Positions 1 through 9,483 of a stretch of DNA of 64,000 nt are shown in pieces. The position numbers and the translations under genes were made by a program. A model generated the notes under the pieces. The model was not told the origin of the DNA. It ran no database searches and saw only the letters and a list, made by a program, of their open reading frames with translations. Position 1 is the first letter of the stretch; the number at the start of each line of letters is the position of its first letter. The stretch comes from an uncultured Bacteroides sp. (lineage in GTDB: Bacteria > Bacteroidota > Bacteroidia > Bacteroidales > UBA932): NCBI GenBank assembly GCA_900543205.1, contig UQQM01000001.1:1-64000 (forward strand). Direction: 5' to 3'.

Positions 1-1
1 C

Positions 2-931
2 AACCTCGACTCCACCGCCGGCGCCCCGCCCGACTATTTCAGCCGCGACGGACAGTACTGGGGTTTCCCTACCTACAACTGGGAGGAAATGGCGAAGGAC
101 AACTATGCCTGGTGGAAAGCTCGCCTGAAGAAGATGTCCCGGTATTTCGACGCCTTCCGCATCGACCACATACTCGGCTTCTTCCGCATCTGGGAAATTC
201 CGGAAGGCTTCCATACGGGCACGGCCGGTTATTTCAACCCCGCGCTGCCCTATTCCGCCGCCGAAATCTATAACATGCAGCTGCCGATCGACGGCCTTTT
301 CCATGAGGACCCGAGGCATCCGGGCATGTATCAGCCGCTCATAACTCCGGCTTCGCAGAATCTGCCGCAGTGGCAGCAGGAAAGGTTCGGAGCCCTCTAC
401 AACGACTTCTTCTATCACCGTCACGATGAATTCTGGCGCCGCAACGCCGAGAAGAAGCTTCCCGAACTGCTCAGCGCCACCGGTATGCTAGCCTGCGGGG
501 AAGACCTCGGAATGGTGCCCGACTGCGTGCCCGAAGTCATGGAGCACGAGAAGATTCTCTCGCTCAAGATGCGCGGAATGGACCAGAAGGGCAAGTGGAA
601 CTATCTCAGCGTCTGCTCCACCTCGAGCCACGACATGGAAACCCTGAGGATGCAGTGCCAGAACGACCCCGAGCCCTGGGAGGTGCACAACATGCTCGGC
701 GAGTTCCTCAACTCCCCTTCGATGCTGGCAATCTTCCCGCTTCAGGACTGGCTCGCCCTCGACAAGGGTCTGCGCCGTCCGGACAGGAACGAGGAGCGCA
801 TCAACCAGCCGGCGGATCCCAACCACAAGTGGCGCTTCCGCATGCACCTGAACCTCAGCAGCCTGAAGGACGCCTCGTCCCTCAACGCCGAAATCTGCGG
901 AATGCTCAAGGACAGCGGCAGGTACAGATAG
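2..931 (+). CDS. malQ: 4-alpha-glucanotransferase (amylomaltase), C-terminal part, 5' end outside window
   Basis: The reading frame is open from base 2, so only the last ~309 residues are present. It transfers alpha-1,4-glucan segments between maltodextrins in the cytoplasm (GH77). The catalytic landmarks of the family are visible: the nucleophile Asp in FDAFRIDHILGFFR (about bases 150-185), the acid/base Glu in CGEDLGMVP (about 494-520) and the transition-state Asp in SSHDMETLR (about 625-650). Bacteroidota MalQ proteins are usually long forms with N-terminal starch-binding domains; that part would lie upstream and cannot be judged here. A palindromic hairpin followed by TTTT lies 27 bases after the stop. 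The next gene is convergent. Family assignment is certain; completeness of the gene is unknown. Confidence 0.95.
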   Translation, partial: NLDSTAGAPPDYFSRDGQYWGFPTYNWEEMAKDNYAWWKARLKKMSRYFDAFRIDHILGFFRIWEIPEGFHTGTAGYFNPALPYSAAEIYNMQLPIDGLFHEDPRHPGMYQPLITPASQNLPQWQQERFGALYNDFFYHRHDEFWRRNAEKKLPELLSATGMLACGEDLGMVPDCVPEVMEHEKILSLKMRGMDQKGKWNYLSVCSTSSHDMETLRMQCQNDPEPWEVHNMLGEFLNSPSMLAIFPLQDWLALDKGLRRPDRNEERINQPADPNHKWRFRMHLNLSSLKDASSLNAEICGMLKDSGRYR

Positions 932-957
932 CGGATTCGCGGTAAACACTTATAGTC

Positions 958-984
958 CAGCCGGGGTTGCAACCCGGCTGTTTT
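958..984 (+). terminator. Hairpin after malQ, probable terminator
   Basis: CAGCCGGGGTTGCAACCCGG(CTG) is a near-perfect palindrome with one bulged G, followed by TTTT. It sits 27 bases after the malQ stop. Its centre GTTGCAAC resembles the palindromic cores seen elsewhere in this window, so it may be a dispersed element used as a terminator. Confidence 0.6.
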
Positions 985-1021
985 GTTGTCACAGATTTGT
1001 AATCCGGTTGCCGGCAATCAT

Positions 1022-1043
1022 CGGCAGATTGCAAATCCTGCCG
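1022..1043. repeat. Near-palindrome with TTGCAAAT core (copy 1)
   Basis: CGGCAG/CTGCCG arms surround an ATTGCAAAT core, with one extra C on the right side. A second element with the same arms and a TGCAAAT core lies at 16440-16461. It lies between the convergent genes malQ and floA. Confidence 0.4.
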
Positions 1044-1103
1044 TCGCAGAAGATGCCTTCCGCCGGTTCATGTTGGAATTCAGGCTGTCTGACGAACGGA
1101 CTC

Positions 1104-2048
1104 TTATTTCGCGATGTTCTCTCGCATGGCCGTATCGGCCTGGATGTTCTTCATGCGATAGTAGTCCATGACTCCGAGATTGCCGCTGCGGAATGCGTCC
1201 GCAAGGGCCATGGGCACCTCCGCCTCGGCTTCAATCACCTTGGCGCGCGCCTCCTGGGCCTTGGCCTTCATCTCCTGTTCGAGTGCCACCGCCATCGCCC
1301 TGCGCTCCTCCGCGCGGGCCTGGGCTATATTCTTGTCAGCTTCGGCCTGGTCGATCTGCAGCACGGCACCGATGTTCTTGCCCACGTCGATGTCGGCTAT
1401 GTCGATGGAAAGAATCTCGTATGCCGTTCCGGCGTCAAGACCCTTGCCAAGCACCACCTTGGAAATGCTGTCGGGGTTCTCGAGCACCGACTTGTGGCTC
1501 TCCGACGAACCTATGCTGCTTACGATTCCCTCGCCGACCCTGGCGAGCACGGTCTCCTCCCCGGCTCCGCCGACCAGCTGCCTGATGTTGGCGCGCACGG
1601 TCACGCGGGCCTTGGCTATCAGCTGGATTCCGTCCTTGGCGACGGCGGTCACGGGAGGGGTGTTGATCACCTTGGGGTTGACCGACATCTGCACAGCCTC
1701 GAGCACGTCACGTCCGGCAAGGTCGATTGCGGACGCCATCTGGAAGCTCAGGGGAATGTTGGCCTTGTTGGCGGAAATCAGCGCCATCACCACCTTGGTG
1801 ACGTTTCCCTTTGCGAGATAATGGGCCTCCAGCTCGTTGGCCTTCAGGGTGAGGCCGGCCTTGGTGCCCGTAATCAGCGCCAGCACTATGGTCCTGGGGT
1901 TGACTCCCCTCCAGCGCATGAGCAGCAGCTGCACGAGGGAAACGTGGACGCCCGAAAGTATGGCCTGGAACCACAGGGCGACCGGGAAGAACCAGAGAAT
2001 GACGATAAGGATGACGACGACAATCGCCGCCAGCAGAATTGGACTCAT
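1104..2048 (-). CDS. floA: Flotillin-like membrane scaffold protein FloA
   Basis: This 314-residue protein is a bacterial flotillin, which organises functional membrane microdomains. Residues ~4-45 form a hydrophobic hairpin for membrane attachment; a PHB/SPFH-type core follows (the [20 protein letters not shown] region near residue 215), then an Ala/Glu/Lys-rich coiled coil ([20 protein letters not shown]). Length and domain order match the FloA/YqfA family. It lies one base downstream of an NfeD gene, the classic partner of flotillins, so the two are probably one transcript from the TATATTTG promoter upstream of nfeD. Nothing unusual is seen in the sequence. Confidence 0.95.
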   Translation of the reverse strand: MSPILLAAIVVVILIVILWFFPVALWFQAILSGVHVSLVQLLLMRWRGVNPRTIVLALITGTKAGLTLKANELEAHYLAKGNVTKVVMALISANKANIPLSFQMASAIDLAGRDVLEAVQMSVNPKVINTPPVTAVAKDGIQLIAKARVTVRANIRQLVGGAGEETVLARVGEGIVSSIGSSESHKSVLENPDSISKVVLGKGLDAGTAYEILSIDIADIDVGKNIGAVLQIDQAEADKNIAQARAEERRAMAVALEQEMKAKAQEARAKVIEAEAEVPMALADAFRSGNLGVMDYYRMKNIQADTAMRENIAK

Positions 2049-2049
2049 A

Positions 2050-2517
2050 TTATTGTTCTATTGGTTTCACAATCACCTGATTGTCCTCCACGGCCACCAC
2101 CTCGAGAGGGGTTCCGGCAGAGACCATCGAATTGTCGGAGGACTTGACCTCGCAGCTCACGCCGCCGAAACGGCCGGTGCCCATGGGGGCGAGCCTGGTC
2201 TGGGCGACTCCCCTGTCGCCGGGCTTGACGAGCGATGATTCCTCGTTGACCCTGGATGTGACCTCGGTGTCCAGCTCGAAACGCTTCCAGGTGCGTTTGC
2301 GCAGGATGACCACGGTCATGGCCACCAGAAGCAGAAGCACGAAGACAGTGACCCACCAGCCTTCGGCATCCCCTATACGCGCAAAGGTATACCAGCACGA
2401 TGCGAAGAGGGCCGCAAGACTGAAGAAGCCCGCAACTCCGACACCGGGGACGAGCAGCATTTCAACAAGCATGAGGATTATCCCCACGAGTATGAGACCC
2501 ACCGTAATCCACCACAT
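2050..2517 (-). CDS. NfeD family membrane protein
   Basis: This 155-residue protein is of the short NfeD type: several hydrophobic helices over the first ~85 residues (the segment [19 protein letters not shown] and two more), then a soluble C-terminal beta-rich OB-like domain (about 95-155, containing the conserved pattern [20 protein letters not shown]). Short NfeD proteins lack the ClpP-like protease domain of long NfeD and are found with flotillins, here floA. I start at the ATG at 2517 rather than the TTG two codons upstream because the initial TTG-ATT adds nothing. The exact molecular role of short NfeD is not established; association with FloA microdomains is inferred from family context. 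Confidence 0.9.
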   Translation of the reverse strand: MWWITVGLILVGIILMLVEMLLVPGVGVAGFFSLAALFASCWYTFARIGDAEGWWVTVFVLLLLVAMTVVILRKRTWKRFELDTEVTSRVNEESSLVKPGDRGVAQTRLAPMGTGRFGGVSCEVKSSDNSMVSAGTPLEVVAVEDNQVIVKPIEQ

Positions 2518-2540
2518 AATCAATAAATTTACAAACCTTG

Positions 2541-2548
2541 CAAATATA
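2541..2548 (-). promoter_or_regulatory. -7 box TATATTTG of nfeD-floA
   Basis: On the minus strand the sequence reads TATATTTG, a perfect match to the Bacteroidota TAnnTTTG -7 consensus, 24 bases before the nfeD ATG. Confidence 0.6.
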
Positions 2549-2588
2549 CAAAAAGGCCTGCATAATTTCTTTCTTTTGAGAAAAATAC

Positions 2589-2596
2589 TAACTTTG
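2589..2596 (+). promoter_or_regulatory. -7 box TAACTTTG of secDF
   Basis: TAACTTTG matches the Bacteroidota -7 consensus, 41 bases before the secDF ATG, giving a leader of roughly 35 bases that is AT-rich, as is usual in this phylum. Confidence 0.6.
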
Positions 2597-2637
2597 CAAG
2601 CTAATTTTGGAAAATTTTAATAAAAAGATATTCGTTT

Positions 2638-5600
2638 ATGCAAAGTAAAGGTGCTATCAGATTTGTGGCAATCTGCCTCGTGCTGGCCTGTCTGTGGCAG
2701 CTTTCCTTCACGCTTGTGACCAACATCCACAACAGGAAAGCTGACAAGAGGGCCGAGCAGGCGGTGGAGAATTTCCAGAAATCTCCCGCTTTCGCGGAAA
2801 TCCCCGAAATGGACCGTGCGCACTATCTCGACTCCCTCAGGAAGCTCGAGACCCTGCGCTACACCGACTCCATTTCTTCCGAAAAAATCTATTTCGGCTA
2901 CACATTCAAGGATGTACAGAACCAGGAGATCAACCTCGGACTCGACCTCAAGGGCGGTATGAACGTGATGCTGCAGGTGCAGCTCGAAGACCTCGTGAGG
3001 GCGCTTGCCGACAATAACAGCACTCCTGAGTTCCAGCGCGCCATCGAGCTTGCCAAGCAGCGCAGCGTGAACTCCCAGTCCGACTTCATCACCCTCTTCG
3101 CGGAGGCATGGAACGAGGTTTCCGGAGGAGTCAGGCTCTCCCAGGTCTTCGGCACCTACGAGATGCGCGACAGAATCAGGCCCGAATCCTCCGACGAGGA
3201 GGTCATCAGCGTGATTCAGGCCGAGGCGGAGAGCGCCGTGTCCAATTCCTTCAACGTGCTCCGCAACCGTATCGACCGTTTCGGCGTGACCCAGCCTTCA
3301 ATCCAGAAGATAGGCAACACCGGACGCATCCTCGTGGAGCTTCCCGGAGTGAAGGAGCCCGAGCGCGTACGCAAGCTGCTCCAGGGAACCGCATCCCTCG
3401 AATTCTGGACTACATACTATAACCAGGAAATCTATCCTTATCTCGCAGAGGCCAACAGCGTGCTCGCACAGACCCTCGCCGAGCAGGATTCAACCGCCGC
3501 AGAGGAGCCTGCAGAAACTGCAGAGGATGACATCGTGGCGGAGGAGATTGCCGCCCAGGGTTCCGACGAGGCCGATTTCGAGGCTTACAGGAAGGCTAAC
3601 CCCCTGTTCGCGGTGCTGTCACCTTCGCAGTTCAACGACAACGCCTGCATAGGCTTCGCCACGGCAGCCGACACCGCTCTCGTGAACAGCTATCTGCGCC
3701 GTCCCGAAATCGCATCCATCTTCCCTCCCGAGTTCCGTCCAATGTGGTCCGTGAACCCTTCCAGCTACGTGCAGGGAGACAACGTATATGAGCTCGTGGC
3801 CATCAAGGCCTCCTCACGTGACGGAAAGGCTCCCCTCGACGGAAGCGTAGTGACCGACGCGAGGGTTGAGTACAACAACAGCCAGGGAGGTGAGCCCAGC
3901 GTATCCATGACCATGAACGCCGAGGGCGCGAACGTATGGGCCCGTCTGACCAGGGACAACATCGGCCGCCAGATAGCCATCGTGCTCGACGGCACCGTAT
4001 ATTCATATCCCAACGTACAGGGCGAAATCACCGGAGGTTCTTCCTCAATCACCGGAAACTTCAGCATCGAGGAGGCCACCGACCTCACCAACGTGCTCAA
4101 GTCCGGTAAGCTGCCCGCCCCCGCCACCATCGTGCAGGAGCAGGTCGTAGGACCTTCGCTGGGAGCCGAGTCAATCCAGTCGGGATTCATCTCATTCCTG
4201 ATTGCGTTCTTCCTCGTGCTCTTCTACATGGTATTCTTCTATAAGGGAGCCGGTCTCATCGCCGACGCCGCGCTGCTCACCAACGTAGTGCTGCTGCTCG
4301 GCACCCTGTCCGCCTTCGGAGCGGTGCTCACCCTGCCCGGTATCGCCGGTCTCGTGCTGACCATGGGTATGGCGGTGGACGCCAACGTAATCATCTACGA
4401 GCGTATCAAGGAGGAGCTCAAGGCCGGCAAGGGCATAGGCAAGGCCGTCGCAGACGGTTATTCCAACGCCTACTCCGCCATCATCGACGGCCAGGTGACC
4501 ACGCTGCTCACCGGTATCGTGCTGTTCTTCTTCGGTTCAGGCCCCATCAAGGGCTTCGCGACCACCCTGATCATCGGTATCATCACTTCCGTGCTGACCT
4601 CCATCTTCATCTCGCGTCTCATCATCGATGACCGCATCAAGGCCGGCAAGAAAGTCACCTTCGAGACCAGGCTCACCAGAGGCTTCCTCAAGAACACGCA
4701 TGTGGACTTCATCTCCGGACGCAAATGGTCCTACACCATCTCCGGAATACTCATACTCATCTCCATAGGCTCGATGTGCTTCAAGGGCTTCACATACGGT
4801 GTCGACTTCACCGGAGGCCGTACCTACGTGGTACGCTTCGACCAGCCCGTGACGGCTGAAGAAGTGCGTGAGGCCACCGGCAACGTATTCAACCTCGCAG
4901 CCCACGAGCAGGGCATCACCAGCGGCGCCGCCGTGGAGGTCAAGCAGTTCGGAGGCGACAGCCAGATGAAGATCACCACCGCCTACAAGGTTGAGGACGA
5001 GTCAATCGCAGTCGATGACGAAATCGAGCACATGCTCTACGAGGCTCTCAAGGGCTTCTATGTCGAAGACCTGACATTCGAGGAGTTCACCTCCACGCTG
5101 GAGAACCCCAACGGTATCATCTCTTCCGACAAGGTGGGTGCGTCAATCGCCAACGACATCCAGCGCAACGCCCTCATTTCAGTGGTTCTCGCGCTGCTCG
5201 TAATCTTCACCTACATAGCCGTGAGGTTCAAGGGATGGACCTGGGGTCTCGGAGGCGTAGTCGCCCTGGCCCACACGACCATCATCGTGATAGGCTTCTT
5301 CTCCCTGTTCTCCGGCATACTGCCGTTCAACCTGGACATCGACCAGACCTTCATCGCGGCCATCCTGACCATCATCGGATACGCGATCAACGACGTGGTC
5401 GTAATCTTCGACCGAATCAGGGAGAACCTCGGCCTGCACCCCAACGACGACTTCAAGGTGACCGCGAACAAGTCGCTGAACGCAACCCTGACCCGTACGG
5501 TGAACACCTCTACCTCGACCCTGCTGCCTATGCTTGCAATCGCAATCTTCGGCGGAGAGTCCATCAGAGGTCTGTCAGTGGCACTCTGCCTCGGTATCAC

Positions 5601-5706
5601 CATCGGAACCTACGCGTCCATCATGATCGGTACCCCCATCATGTACGACACCACGATGAGGCTGCGCAAGAAGCTCGCCGCCGCAGGCAAGACCAGCAAG
5701 AAATAA
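2638..5706 (+). CDS. secDF: Fused protein translocase subunit SecDF
   Basis: This 1022-residue inner-membrane protein uses the proton-motive force to help preproteins through SecYEG. It is a head-to-tail fusion of SecD (about residues 1-650) and SecF (about 690-1022), the normal Bacteroidota arrangement. Visible are the first membrane helix near residues 8-27, the SecD motif LDLKGGMNVMLQV near residue 100, the large periplasmic P1 domain, the transmembrane motif MAVDANVIIYERI near residue 578, the SecF start YGVDFTGGRTYVV near 720, and the matching SecF motif NDVVVIFDRIREN near 918. An acidic low-complexity insert (residues ~280-310, TAAEEPAETAEDD) lies in the periplasmic part. It has its own promoter box and a terminator after the stop. 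C-rich codon third positions suggest high expression. Confidence 0.97.
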   Translation: MQSKGAIRFVAICLVLACLWQLSFTLVTNIHNRKADKRAEQAVENFQKSPAFAEIPEMDRAHYLDSLRKLETLRYTDSISSEKIYFGYTFKDVQNQEINLGLDLKGGMNVMLQVQLEDLVRALADNNSTPEFQRAIELAKQRSVNSQSDFITLFAEAWNEVSGGVRLSQVFGTYEMRDRIRPESSDEEVISVIQAEAESAVSNSFNVLRNRIDRFGVTQPSIQKIGNTGRILVELPGVKEPERVRKLLQGTASLEFWTTYYNQEIYPYLAEANSVLAQTLAEQDSTAAEEPAETAEDDIVAEEIAAQGSDEADFEAYRKANPLFAVLSPSQFNDNACIGFATAADTALVNSYLRRPEIASIFPPEFRPMWSVNPSSYVQGDNVYELVAIKASSRDGKAPLDGSVVTDARVEYNNSQGGEPSVSMTMNAEGANVWARLTRDNIGRQIAIVLDGTVYSYPNVQGEITGGSSSITGNFSIEEATDLTNVLKSGKLPAPATIVQEQVVGPSLGAESIQSGFISFLIAFFLVLFYMVFFYKGAGLIADAALLTNVVLLLGTLSAFGAVLTLPGIAGLVLTMGMAVDANVIIYERIKEELKAGKGIGKAVADGYSNAYSAIIDGQVTTLLTGIVLFFFGSGPIKGFATTLIIGIITSVLTSIFISRLIIDDRIKAGKKVTFETRLTRGFLKNTHVDFISGRKWSYTISGILILISIGSMCFKGFTYGVDFTGGRTYVVRFDQPVTAEEVREATGNVFNLAAHEQGITSGAAVEVKQFGGDSQMKITTAYKVEDESIAVDDEIEHMLYEALKGFYVEDLTFEEFTSTLENPNGIISSDKVGASIANDIQRNALISVVLALLVIFTYIAVRFKGWTWGLGGVVALAHTTIIVIGFFSLFSGILPFNLDIDQTFIAAILTIIGYAINDVVVIFDRIRENLGLHPNDDFKVTANKSLNATLTRTVNTSTSTLLPMLAIAIFGGESIRGLSVALCLGITIGTYASIMIGTPIMYDTTMRLRKKLAAAGKTSKK

Positions 5707-5729
5707 GACGCTGTACAACTTCCATAATT

Positions 5730-5763
5730 TCACCCGGCCTCTCCGCAGGTCGGGTGATTTTTT
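5730..5763 (+). terminator. Rho-independent terminator of secDF
   Basis: The arms TCACCCGGCC and GGTCGGGTGA (5730-5739 / 5748-5757) form a stem with one mismatch, followed at once by six T. It ends just before the dnaE promoter box. Confidence 0.85.
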
Positions 5764-5764
5764 G

Positions 5765-5772
5765 TATCTTTG
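5765..5772 (+). promoter_or_regulatory. -7 box TATCTTTG of dnaE, almost touching the start codon
   Basis: TATCTTTG is a perfect Bacteroidota -7 box whose last base is only five bases before the dnaE ATG at 5778. If used, transcription would start at or within a few bases of the start codon, giving a leaderless or nearly leaderless message. Confidence 0.55.
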
Positions 5773-5777
5773 TCCTC

Positions 5778-8700
5778 ATGTCCTTCGTACACCTTCACGT
5801 CCACACGCAGTATTCAATCCTTGACGGTCTCAGCGATATTGAGAAGCTCTTCAAACGGGCAGAGGAGCTGGGCATGCCGGGCCTGGCCATCACCGACCAC
5901 GGCAACATGTACGGAGTCAAGGACTTTTTCGACGTTTCCCAGAAACATCCGTCGGTGAAGCCTATAATAGGCTGCGAAATCTACGTCACGCGGCACTATG
6001 ACCACAGGCTGAAGGACCCTTCCCACAGGCAGTACTACCACCTGATTCTGCTGGCCAAGAACCAGACAGGCTACAGGAACCTGATGAAGATAGTGTCCAC
6101 CGGGCACATCGAGGGAAAGTACCACAAGCCACGCGTGAGCCACGAAGTTCTCGAGAAATACCATGAAGGGCTCATCTGCTGCTCCGCCTGCATGGCCGGA
6201 GAGATTCCGAAGGACATACTGGCCGGAGACGATGAGGCCACCGACAAGGCCATAGAATGGCACAAAAGGGTGTTCGGAGATGACTACTACCTGGAGGTCA
6301 TGCTCCACAAGACCAGAATTCCGGGGCTCTCTCTCGACGTCTACAACAATCAGAAGGAATACTGCGCCCGCATCTTCGAACTGGCGGAGAAGCACGGAAT
6401 CAAGGTGGTCGCGACCAACGACGTCCATTTCGTGAACGAGGAGGACGGCCCGAGCCACGACAGGCTGATCTGCCTGACGACGAACTCGACCATCGAAGAC
6501 CCCAAGCGGCTGCGCTACACCCAGCAGGAATTCCTCAAGAGCGAAGAGCAGATGGCGGAGCTGTTTCCCGACCATCCGGAAGCCCTCGCCAACACGTTGG
6601 AGGTTCTCGATAAAATCGAAAGATACAACATCAACCGGGGCCACGTGCTGCCAAAGTTCCAGATCGACCCGGAGTTCCTCAAGGATATCGACAGCCACCT
6701 GGCGAAGTACGCCGACATAATAGAGAACGGCCGCTACGAAATCGAGAAGGACCACGATGGCAACGTGGTCTCGAAGACCGACCGTGGAGAGGAGTTCTGC
6801 CGTTCCGTGGCCTATCTGTGCCACCTCACCTACGAAGGCGCACGCGAACGCTATGGCGACGTGCTCTCCGCCGACCAGCAGGAGAGGCTGCATTTCGAGC
6901 TCATGACCATTTCCTTCATGGGCTTCCCCGACTACTTCCTGATAGTCCAGGACTTCATCAACTGGGGGCGCAGGAACGGGGTTTCCGTCGGGCCGGGAAG
7001 AGGCTCGGCCGCCGGCTCATGCGTGGCCTACTGCCTGGGAATCACAAATCTCGACCCGCTCAAGTACGACCTCCTGTTCGAGCGTTTCCTCAACCCCGAA
7101 CGCATATCGATGCCCGATATAGACGTGGACTTCGACGACGAGGGCCGCTACCGGGTGATACAGTACGTGCAGGAGCACTACGGCGCCGACCATATCTCCC
7201 ACGTCATAACCTTCGGCACCATGGCGGCGAAACTGGCGGTGAAAGATGTGGCCAGAATCAGCAACATGCCCATCCCGGAATCAAACCGCCTGACCAAGAT
7301 GATTCCCGACAAGCCGATAATCGTCAAGGAGGACGGCAAGGACGTGGAGAAGAAGCCGACCCTGGCCAACAGCATGAAATACATCAAGGAACTCAGGGAA
7401 GAATACGAGAACGGGGAACCGCTCGTGCGAGAGGTCCTGGAATACGCGCTGAAGCTCGAAGGCTGCATACGCCAGGTGGGAATCCACGCCTGCGCGATGA
7501 TAATAGGCCGGGGCAATCTCACCGACTACATCCCGATCACCACGGGAGTCGACAAGGCGACAGGGCAGGAAGTGTGGGTGAGCCAGTATGAGGGCACCAA
7601 AATCGAGGACGTGGGCATGCTCAAGATGGATTTCCTCGGGCTCAAGACCCTGTCCATCATATCCCGCTGCACGGCGCTCGTGAAGAAGCGCTTCGGCGTG
7701 GACATAGACATAGAGAAGATTCCGATAGACGACCCCAAGGTCTACGAGCTCTATTCGCGGGGAGACACCAAGAGCGTGTTCCAGTTCGAATCCGGAGGAA
7801 TGAAGGAATGGCTCATGAAGCTGCGTCCGGAGCGTTTCGAGGATCTGATTGCCATGAACGCCCTCTACCGGCCCGGCCCAATGGACTACATCCCCCAGTT
7901 CGTAGCCGGCAAGAACGACCCGAGCACCATCAGATACGACCTTCCGGACATGGAGGAGTATCTCAAGGAAACCTACGGCGTCACGGTCTACCAGGAGCAG
8001 GTGATGCTGCTCTCGCAGAAGCTGGCCGGATTCTCCAAGGGCAAGGCGGACAAGCTCCGCAAGGCCATGGGAAAGAAGCAGAAGGCGGTGCTCGACTCGC
8101 TGAAGGAGTCGTTCATGAGCGGAGCGCTCGCGAACGGCTATCCCAAGGACACTCTCGAGAAGATATGGAAGGACTGGGAGGCCTTCGCGAAATACGCCTT
8201 CAACAAGTCGCATGCGACCTGCTACGCCTGGGTAAGCTACCAGACAGCCTGGCTGAAGGCCCACTATCCTTCGGAATTCCAGGCCTCCAACCTCACGCAG
8301 AACATCTCCAACATGGAGGAGATGAAGGACATCATGGCCGACTGCCGCAGAAACGGAATCAAGGTCCTGAGCCCAGACGTGAACGAGTCCGACGCCACCT
8401 TCTCGGTGAACAAAACCGGTGACATACGCTTCGGTCTCGGCGGCATGAAGGGCTTCGGCGACAATGTCGTGAGCGCGATAATAGGCGAAAGGGAGAAGAA
8501 CGGCCCCTTCGCCGACCTGTTCGACTTCATGGAGCGCATGGACGGCAACATCAACAGGAAATCGCTCGAGACCCTTGTCTATTCCGGTGCCCTTGACTCC
8601 TTCGGCTACAAGCGTTCGCAGTATTTCCAGCCCTGCAGCAACGGCGAACTCTTCATCGACGAACTGGTCCGCTACTCCGGCATGTACGCGTCAGACAAGA

Positions 8701-9479
8701 TGGACGCCTCCGCAACGCTGTTCGGGGACACCGATGAGCTCAAACCCAACAGGCCGCAGATGCCGTTGTTTCCCGGAGAAGAGGACACTCTCATGCTGCT
8801 CCAGGAAGAGAAGAAATACGTGGGGATGTACATCTCCTCGCACCCGCTCGAAAGGCACCGTTTCGAAATGGAGACCTTCACCAGCTGCCAGCTGGCTGAC
8901 CTGCAGAACTGCATAGACGATTGCGAACGCGAGCGCAGGAACGGCAAGGTGAGCGTGGCGGGAATAGTCTCCGACGTCAAGACCATGACCACAAGGACGG
9001 GCACCCCCGGCGTCAAGGTAGTGCTTGAGGATTTCAGCGGCACTTACGAGTTCGTGCTGTTCGGCAACGACTATCAGCGCTACATGGCCTTCATGCAGCT
9101 GCACAACCAGGTGTTCATCGAGGGTGAGATTGGCGAAAGGTATTTCCTGAAACCCGAGGAGAAGGCCGCAGGGAAGAAGGCACCGTATTCATTCAAGATA
9201 AAGAACATCTCCCTGCTCGGGACGCTCTCCGAGAACCGTCTGACTTCTCTGGACCTTGAGCTGGACACCAGGCTGATAGACTCCTCTTTCAGGAAGGAGC
9301 TGCTGAAGCTGCTGAAGGCCAACAAGGGAAGCCTTCCCCTCAACATCCACCTGATAGACAGGGAGACAGGCTACAAGCTGGACTTCTTCTCGAAGAAATT
9401 CCAGATAGGCATAAGCCAGGAGCTTCTCGACAGGCTCAAAGGCATGGGCTTCGAATGCAGCCTCCACAAGAAAAGTTGA
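5778..9479 (+). CDS. dnaE: DNA polymerase III alpha subunit
   Basis: This 1233-residue replicative polymerase (C-family, DnaE type) starts with a PHP domain (FVHLHVHTQYSILDG). GPGRGSAAGSCVAY lies near residue 404, the catalytic aspartate pair in MPDIDVDFDDEGR near 445, and the third catalytic Asp region MDFLGLKTLS near 617. A beta-clamp binding motif QMPLF is seen at residues 994-998, followed by an OB-fold region (KVSVAGIVSDVKTM). I start at the ATG at 5778: the frame is open much further upstream, but only inside secDF, and the PHP motif begins at residue 3. The convergent hydrolase gene ends four bases beyond its stop. Product identity is certain. Confidence 0.97.
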   Translation: MSFVHLHVHTQYSILDGLSDIEKLFKRAEELGMPGLAITDHGNMYGVKDFFDVSQKHPSVKPIIGCEIYVTRHYDHRLKDPSHRQYYHLILLAKNQTGYRNLMKIVSTGHIEGKYHKPRVSHEVLEKYHEGLICCSACMAGEIPKDILAGDDEATDKAIEWHKRVFGDDYYLEVMLHKTRIPGLSLDVYNNQKEYCARIFELAEKHGIKVVATNDVHFVNEEDGPSHDRLICLTTNSTIEDPKRLRYTQQEFLKSEEQMAELFPDHPEALANTLEVLDKIERYNINRGHVLPKFQIDPEFLKDIDSHLAKYADIIENGRYEIEKDHDGNVVSKTDRGEEFCRSVAYLCHLTYEGARERYGDVLSADQQERLHFELMTISFMGFPDYFLIVQDFINWGRRNGVSVGPGRGSAAGSCVAYCLGITNLDPLKYDLLFERFLNPERISMPDIDVDFDDEGRYRVIQYVQEHYGADHISHVITFGTMAAKLAVKDVARISNMPIPESNRLTKMIPDKPIIVKEDGKDVEKKPTLANSMKYIKELREEYENGEPLVREVLEYALKLEGCIRQVGIHACAMIIGRGNLTDYIPITTGVDKATGQEVWVSQYEGTKIEDVGMLKMDFLGLKTLSIISRCTALVKKRFGVDIDIEKIPIDDPKVYELYSRGDTKSVFQFESGGMKEWLMKLRPERFEDLIAMNALYRPGPMDYIPQFVAGKNDPSTIRYDLPDMEEYLKETYGVTVYQEQVMLLSQKLAGFSKGKADKLRKAMGKKQKAVLDSLKESFMSGALANGYPKDTLEKIWKDWEAFAKYAFNKSHATCYAWVSYQTAWLKAHYPSEFQASNLTQNISNMEEMKDIMADCRRNGIKVLSPDVNESDATFSVNKTGDIRFGLGGMKGFGDNVVSAIIGEREKNGPFADLFDFMERMDGNINRKSLETLVYSGALDSFGYKRSQYFQPCSNGELFIDELVRYSGMYASDKMDASATLFGDTDELKPNRPQMPLFPGEEDTLMLLQEEKKYVGMYISSHPLERHRFEMETFTSCQLADLQNCIDDCERERRNGKVSVAGIVSDVKTMTTRTGTPGVKVVLEDFSGTYEFVLFGNDYQRYMAFMQLHNQVFIEGEIGERYFLKPEEKAAGKKAPYSFKIKNISLLGTLSENRLTSLDLELDTRLIDSSFRKELLKLLKANKGSLPLNIHLIDRETGYKLDFFSKKFQIGISQELLDRLKGMGFECSLHKKS

Positions 9480-9483
9480 GGCG

